Assembly (NCBI GenBank): GCA_031275515.1
Contig: JAISOQ010000135.1
Coordinates: forward strand, 1-7,757
Source of the DNA: Treponema sp.
Lineage (GTDB): Bacteria; Spirochaetota; Spirochaetia; Treponematales; Breznakiellaceae
DNA length: 7,757 bases
Direction of reading: 5' to 3'
The notes under the pieces are model-generated. The model saw only the letters and a list, made by a program, of their open reading frames with translations. It ran no database searches and was not told the DNA's origin. Shown piece after piece: positions 5,225-7,757 of the stretch (its first letter is position 1; the number at the start of each line of letters is the position of its first letter). Position numbers and translations under genes: made by a program.

Positions 5225-7224
5225 AAGGAAGATTCGCGCCCTTTTTCCCGGCGGTTTTGTACTGCCTGTTATTCGTTTCCCTCCCGCTTTTTCCCCAAAG
5301 CCCTTCCCCAAACGGGAATGCGGTCTTTTATTACGGTCAGGGCCGGCAGCACATGGCCGCCGAAGACTGGTATTCTGCGTCGGAAGCCCTGTTGGAGTGT
5401 CTCAAACTCAGCCCCTCCCATGCGGAAGCCACCGCTTCCCTGGCGGAGTGCTACTACGAGTTGGGTGAATACGACGAGGCCCTGATCTGGGTCAGGAAGG
5501 GCCGGACCCTGGCCCGGGGAAATATGGCCCTGGCGAACCTTGAGTCCGTTATCCTCATCGCCCTGGGTCAGCTCGACAACGCCGCCGAGGTTATCTCCAG
5601 CGTCCTGGCCCGGGAACCTTACAACCGGGACGCTCTCTTTGCCGCGGCGGAACTGGACGTAGCCCGGGGCAGGGCGGGGGATGCCCTGACCCGCTACCGG
5701 GAAGTGGCCCCCCGTTATCCCGACGACCGGCGTCTTCTCATTTCCCTGGCTCTGGTCCAGGGGTCCCTGGGTGACGCCGACGGCGCCCGGGTATCCATCG
5801 AAAAGGCCCTGGCTTTCCACCCCGATGATTACCGGGTCTACTATTACGCCGCCTATCTGGACGCCCAGGCCGGTCGTCTTTCCCAGGCCATAGAGTACGC
5901 TTCCGAAGCTCTGGTCCTGCGTCCCGGCTTCGCCCAGGCCCGGTCCCTCTTGGCTTCCCTCCGCTATCGTTCAGGTCAGTACGAGGAGGCGTCCCGGCTT
6001 GCCGACGAGTCCATCGCGGTTGACCGGGACGACATCAGCGCCTGGTATCTCAAGGGCATGGCCTGCATCCGCATGGGCCGCAGAAGCGAGGCGGCTTCCA
6101 TTCTTGCCGCCGCTGTCGCCATCAACCCGGAAGACGAGTTCGTCCGTACCGCCCTGGAAGACCTCATTATTTCCGATACCCCTCTGGAAGACCCTGGCCG
6201 CGCCCGCTGGGCTTCCTGGCATTTTAGCCGCGCCCGGGGATACCGGTCCCGGAACCTGGGGGACCAGGCGCTGTTTGAGTACCGCCGGGGTCTCAGGCTC
6301 AATCCCTATGCAGAGGATCGCTTGGAATACGCCGATCTCCTGCGGGTAGGGGGTTTTCCCGCCCGGTACCTGGAGGAGTTGAAGTTCATGCAGAGCCTGG
6401 GCCTTGGAAACCAGGTCATAGCCGATGCGGTGGAAACCTACGATGCCCTTCTCGTGGATGCCCTTCACCGGCGCTGGTCTGTGAATCCCGTGGAGACAGC
6501 CGCTTCGTCCCGGCACTGGAAACTGGCGGTCTTCTCCGTGGCTTCCCAGTCCGCCTTTTACCACGCCGACGCCGGGAGCGTGGCGTCTTCTTTCATCAAG
6601 GACCTTCTGGTTCATGACCGGAACGTGGAAACCCTGGAAACGGAACTCAGGCAGCCATCCTTCTCCCAGGCCTTCCGCACCGCCCGGGAAGCCGGGGCGG
6701 ACTATTTTCTGGTGATCTCGGTTTCGGAAAGCGAGCGGGACCTTTCGATCAAGGGAGAGCTTTTTACGGCCCGTACCGGATCCTCTGCGGGAACCTTCTC
6801 CGCTTTCAGGACCGGACCGGACCGGCTCCGTAACGCCTCCCGGGGCATTACGGATCAGCTGGCCGCGGCCCTGCCTTTCCGGGGTGAACTTCTGTACCGC
6901 CGGGCCTCCCAGTCCCTGTTGGACAAGGGCCGGGCCGACGGCGTTGAGGCCGGGCAGGTCTACGATGTGGTGAAGAAGGGCCGCGCCGCCGTCCTCAACG
7001 AAGGCGTGGGCCTTGCCTATTCCCCGGAAGACGTGGCGGGAACCATTTTTATCAACCAGGTGGATGAGGAAATAAGCCTTGGAACCCTGAGCCGTTCCGG
7101 TTTCTTTGACCGCATCGAGGCGGGGGATGAGGTTATCCTGCAGAAACAAGAAGACGAACAGGCCAGGGGCGCTGAACCCCTGGCCAATCCGGAGCTGAGA
7201 GCTTTGCTGCGGAATCTGCGTTGA
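5221..7224 (+). CDS. Exported TPR-repeat protein with LpoB/CsgG-like and FlgT-C-like C-terminal regions
   Basis: A 667-residue protein starting at the ATG that overlaps the previous stop (ATGA). Residues 1-26 look like a signal peptide (KGR, then hydrophobic 7-24, PQSPS); no lipobox is seen, so a soluble periplasmic or anchored location is inferred. Residues 34-305 form eight uninterrupted 34-residue tetratricopeptide repeats, each with the W/Y-LG-Y-A-A-P spacing (for example YYELGEYDEALIWVRKG). A ninth repeat lies at about 331-364. After a linker, about 430-555 alternates strands and helices in the manner of CsgG/LpoB/FlgO-type domains (KLAVFSVASQ at 434; AGADYFLVISVS near 491). Residues about 555-642 have the pattern DKGRADGVEAGQVYDVV ... 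GTIFINQV ... IEAGDEVIL, like the FlgT C-terminal domain. Function is unknown; a scaffold for an envelope complex is plausible. The two C-terminal fold assignments are tentative. It is the last gene of the operon. Confidence 0.8.
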   Translation: MKGRFAPFFPAVLYCLLFVSLPLFPQSPSPNGNAVFYYGQGRQHMAAEDWYSASEALLECLKLSPSHAEATASLAECYYELGEYDEALIWVRKGRTLARGNMALANLESVILIALGQLDNAAEVISSVLAREPYNRDALFAAAELDVARGRAGDALTRYREVAPRYPDDRRLLISLALVQGSLGDADGARVSIEKALAFHPDDYRVYYYAAYLDAQAGRLSQAIEYASEALVLRPGFAQARSLLASLRYRSGQYEEASRLADESIAVDRDDISAWYLKGMACIRMGRRSEAASILAAAVAINPEDEFVRTALEDLIISDTPLEDPGRARWASWHFSRARGYRSRNLGDQALFEYRRGLRLNPYAEDRLEYADLLRVGGFPARYLEELKFMQSLGLGNQVIADAVETYDALLVDALHRRWSVNPVETAASSRHWKLAVFSVASQSAFYHADAGSVASSFIKDLLVHDRNVETLETELRQPSFSQAFRTAREAGADYFLVISVSESERDLSIKGELFTARTGSSAGTFSAFRTGPDRLRNASRGITDQLAAALPFRGELLYRRASQSLLDKGRADGVEAGQVYDVVKKGRAAVLNEGVGLAYSPEDVAGTIFINQVDEEISLGTLSRSGFFDRIEAGDEVILQKQEDEQARGAEPLANPELRALLRNLR

Positions 7225-7229
7225 ACTGA

Positions 7230-7265
7230 GAGGCTTTCCCAAAACACCGGTTTTGGGAAAGCCTC
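7230..7265 (+). terminator. Strong hairpin at the end of the operon, no clear T-tract
   Basis: A 16-bp perfect stem (GAGGCTTTCCCAAAAC, 7230-7245, with its complement at 7250-7265) and a four-base loop ACCG begin five bases after the operon's last stop. The bases after it (AAACTTCCTCGG) are not T-rich, so it is not a textbook Rho-independent terminator. It may be a U-less terminator or a 3'-end protecting structure. Confidence 0.55.
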
Positions 7266-7294
7266 AAACTTCCTCGGATTTATTTTGGTCGCCT

Positions 7295-7387
7295 TTACAA
7301 AAATACTCCTTTTCTAACAGTGTCTAAAACCTCAAAAAAGTCCGGCCCTTTGTTGATATCCATAATGGCGGAGAACTTGACCATCAT
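7295..7387 (-). pseudogene. Short ORF resembling the N-terminal part of a Phd/YefM-type antitoxin (remnant)
   Basis: Reading the minus strand from the ATG at 7387 gives 30 residues ending at TAA (7297-7295). The segment KFSAIMDINKGPDFFEVLDT followed by VRKG has the pattern of Phd/YefM antitoxin N termini: a beta strand with Ser-Ala, then a helix with 'F-x-x-VLD-x-V-x-x-G', then the start of the next strand (VFL) where the frame stops. A complete antitoxin would be about 75-90 residues with a toxin gene after it; instead the sequence runs into the 3' end of the TPR gene. I therefore see a truncated remnant, if it is real at all. A large hairpin overlaps its start codon. There is no convincing ribosome binding site. 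A chance ORF is a serious alternative. Confidence 0.3.
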
Positions 7388-7404
7388 GGATAAAGGGGCC
7401 GGAC
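7335..7404 (-). terminator. Long imperfect hairpin followed by six Ts on the minus strand
   Basis: The outer arms are 7340-7351 (GTCCGGCCCTTT) and 7392-7404 (AAAGGGGCCGGAC), with one extra base in the right arm. The inner arms are 7358-7368 and 7381-7391, with 10 of 11 bases complementary. The loop is 12 bases, and 7352-7357 bulges out. On the minus strand the stem is followed directly by TTTTTT (plus-strand A run 7334-7339), the layout of a Rho-independent terminator for transcripts arriving from the right, such as the transposase gene. The same bases also contain the first codons of the short antitoxin-like ORF. Confidence 0.5.
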
Positions 7405-7425
7405 CAGGACTGGATCAGTCATTTA

Positions 7426-7444
7426 CCACCGGCATAGCCGGTGG
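7426..7444. repeat. Perfect 8-bp hairpin, candidate TnpA-recognised right-end structure
   Basis: CCACCGGC (7426-7433), loop ATA, GCCGGTGG (7437-7444). It lies about 30 bases beyond the tnpA stop on the minus strand, the place expected for the right-end hairpin of an IS200/IS605 element. A single-stranded hairpin like this is the known substrate type of the Y1 transposases. Confidence 0.6.
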
Positions 7445-7453
7445 CTTGAGGAA

Positions 7454-7470
7454 GCCCCCTTAAAGGGGGC
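7454..7470 (-). terminator. GC-rich hairpin just after tnpA
   Basis: GCCCCCTT pairs with AAGGGGGC around a single A, starting four bases after the tnpA stop on the minus strand. It is followed by TTCCTC and not by a pure T-run. It may stop tnpA transcription or belong to the element-end structures. Confidence 0.4.
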
Positions 7471-7473
7471 ATT

Positions 7474-7757
7474 TTAGTTTATCTCTGGTCCATCCAGATT
7501 CAACAGACCTTGTCGGCCTTTATCAAGTTCTTCCTGATTCTTGATGTATTCCCGTATTTGTTCTTCGTTCAGTCCTACTGTACTCACACAATACCCCCGA
7601 GTCCAGAAATCCTTGTTCGTAACCCTTTCGTTACCTTCAAAACTTCCCGGTGTATTCTTATGGCACTTTTCCCTTTCAAATATCTGATCGTCATCGCTAT
7701 ACTGTATTTCGGCGGAACCGATATTCCCACTGCCTTTTCCGGAGGCTTCCTCAGGAG
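7474..7757 (-). pseudogene. tnpA: IS200/IS605-family transposase TnpA (Y1), frameshifted and 5'-truncated by the window
   Basis: Two minus-strand frames together give the C-terminal half of a Y1 transposase. From 7757 the first frame reads VPPKYSIAMTIRYLKGKSAI followed by RIHREV, the conserved segment after the HUH motif (which lies off the window); left alone, this frame ends at a stop at 7584-7586. The next frame continues with FEGNERVTNKDFWTRGYCVS then TVGLNEEQIREYIKNQEELD, and ends at TAA 7476-7474. The join is at a run of four As on the plus strand (7639-7642): one extra base would restore a continuous family-like protein. The tyrosine in REYIKNQ (codon 7546-7548) matches the position of the catalytic tyrosine of IS608 TnpA. 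The enzyme would cut and rejoin single-stranded element ends. With the frameshift it is probably inactive; a sequencing error in the homopolymer is possible. No canonical slippery heptamer is seen, so programmed frameshifting is unlikely. Confidence 0.75.

Larger units (their letters stand above)
7408..7757 (-). mobile_element. IS200/IS605-family insertion sequence, right-end part (continues beyond window)
   Basis: The minus-strand tnpA remnant is followed, after its stop, by small perfect hairpins of the kind TnpA recognises at element ends: 7454-7470 (GCCCCC stem around a TTAAA core) and 7426-7444 (CCACCGGC with GCCGGTGG, loop ATA). A further 5-bp hairpin is at 7408-7420 (GACTG-GAT-CAGTC). 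IS200/IS605 elements have no terminal inverted repeats or target duplications and use subterminal hairpins instead. The exact end cannot be set from one copy; somewhere between about 7405 and 7425 is likely. The left end, and any tnpB, would lie outside the window. Confidence 0.6.

Noticed and set aside
5221..5310. Lipoprotein signal in the TPR protein (cysteine at residue 15)
   Set aside because: The cysteine is in the middle of the hydrophobic stretch (AVLYCLLF) and not preceded by a usable lipobox near the end of the signal peptide.
7421..7474. Guide-type RNA (omega RNA) at the end of an IS605 element
   Set aside because: Such RNAs overlap the end of tnpB. The gene next to these hairpins is tnpA, and no tnpB is visible, so there is no support.
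7639..7642. Programmed -1 frameshift in tnpA
   Set aside because: The site is a plain run of four identical bases without an X-XXY-YYZ slippery heptamer, and Y1 transposases are normally made from a single frame.

Overview
The window looks like a chromosomal stretch of a spirochaete, most likely a Treponema-type organism with fairly high GC. The basis is the gene set: a BspA-type leucine-rich-repeat surface protein next to a phoH-pgpH-ybeY-corC/tlyC-TPR run that, from memory, matches a conserved treponemal neighbourhood around tlyC. The assignment is an inference; no rRNA or other marker is present.

Layout: (1) 2-274 is the 3' end of a leucine-rich-repeat protein gene. (2) 275-648 is a structured intergenic region. 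It holds a 101-nt element (288-388) whose 12-bp terminal arms enclose three perfect hairpins, then a second inverted repeat built on CGGATTA units (401-459), then a promoter directly in front of phoH. (3) 649-7224 is a tight five-gene plus-strand operon: PhoH-family ATPase, PgpH-type 7TM-HD cyclic-di-AMP phosphodiesterase, the rRNA-processing nuclease YbeY, a soluble CBS/CorC-HlyC protein, and an exported TPR protein. The last four genes overlap one another, which suggests coupled translation. The operon ends in a 16-bp perfect stem that lacks a clear T-tract. (4) 7266-7757 is accessory sequence read on the minus strand. It holds a frameshifted, window-truncated IS200/IS605-type tnpA, a run of hairpins marking the element's end, a 30-codon remnant resembling the start of a Phd/YefM antitoxin, and a long hairpin followed by six Ts on the minus strand.

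Functionally the operon joins rRNA maturation and ribosome quality control (PhoH, YbeY) with cyclic-di-AMP turnover (PgpH), a CBS-domain protein, and an envelope TPR protein. The gene order mixes the Firmicute arrangement (phoH-pgpH-ybeY) with the proteobacterial one (ybeZ-ybeY-corC). The main open points are the nested-hairpin element, the domain architecture of the TPR protein, the 16-bp duplication separating phoH from pgpH, and the decayed minus-strand genes at the right end.
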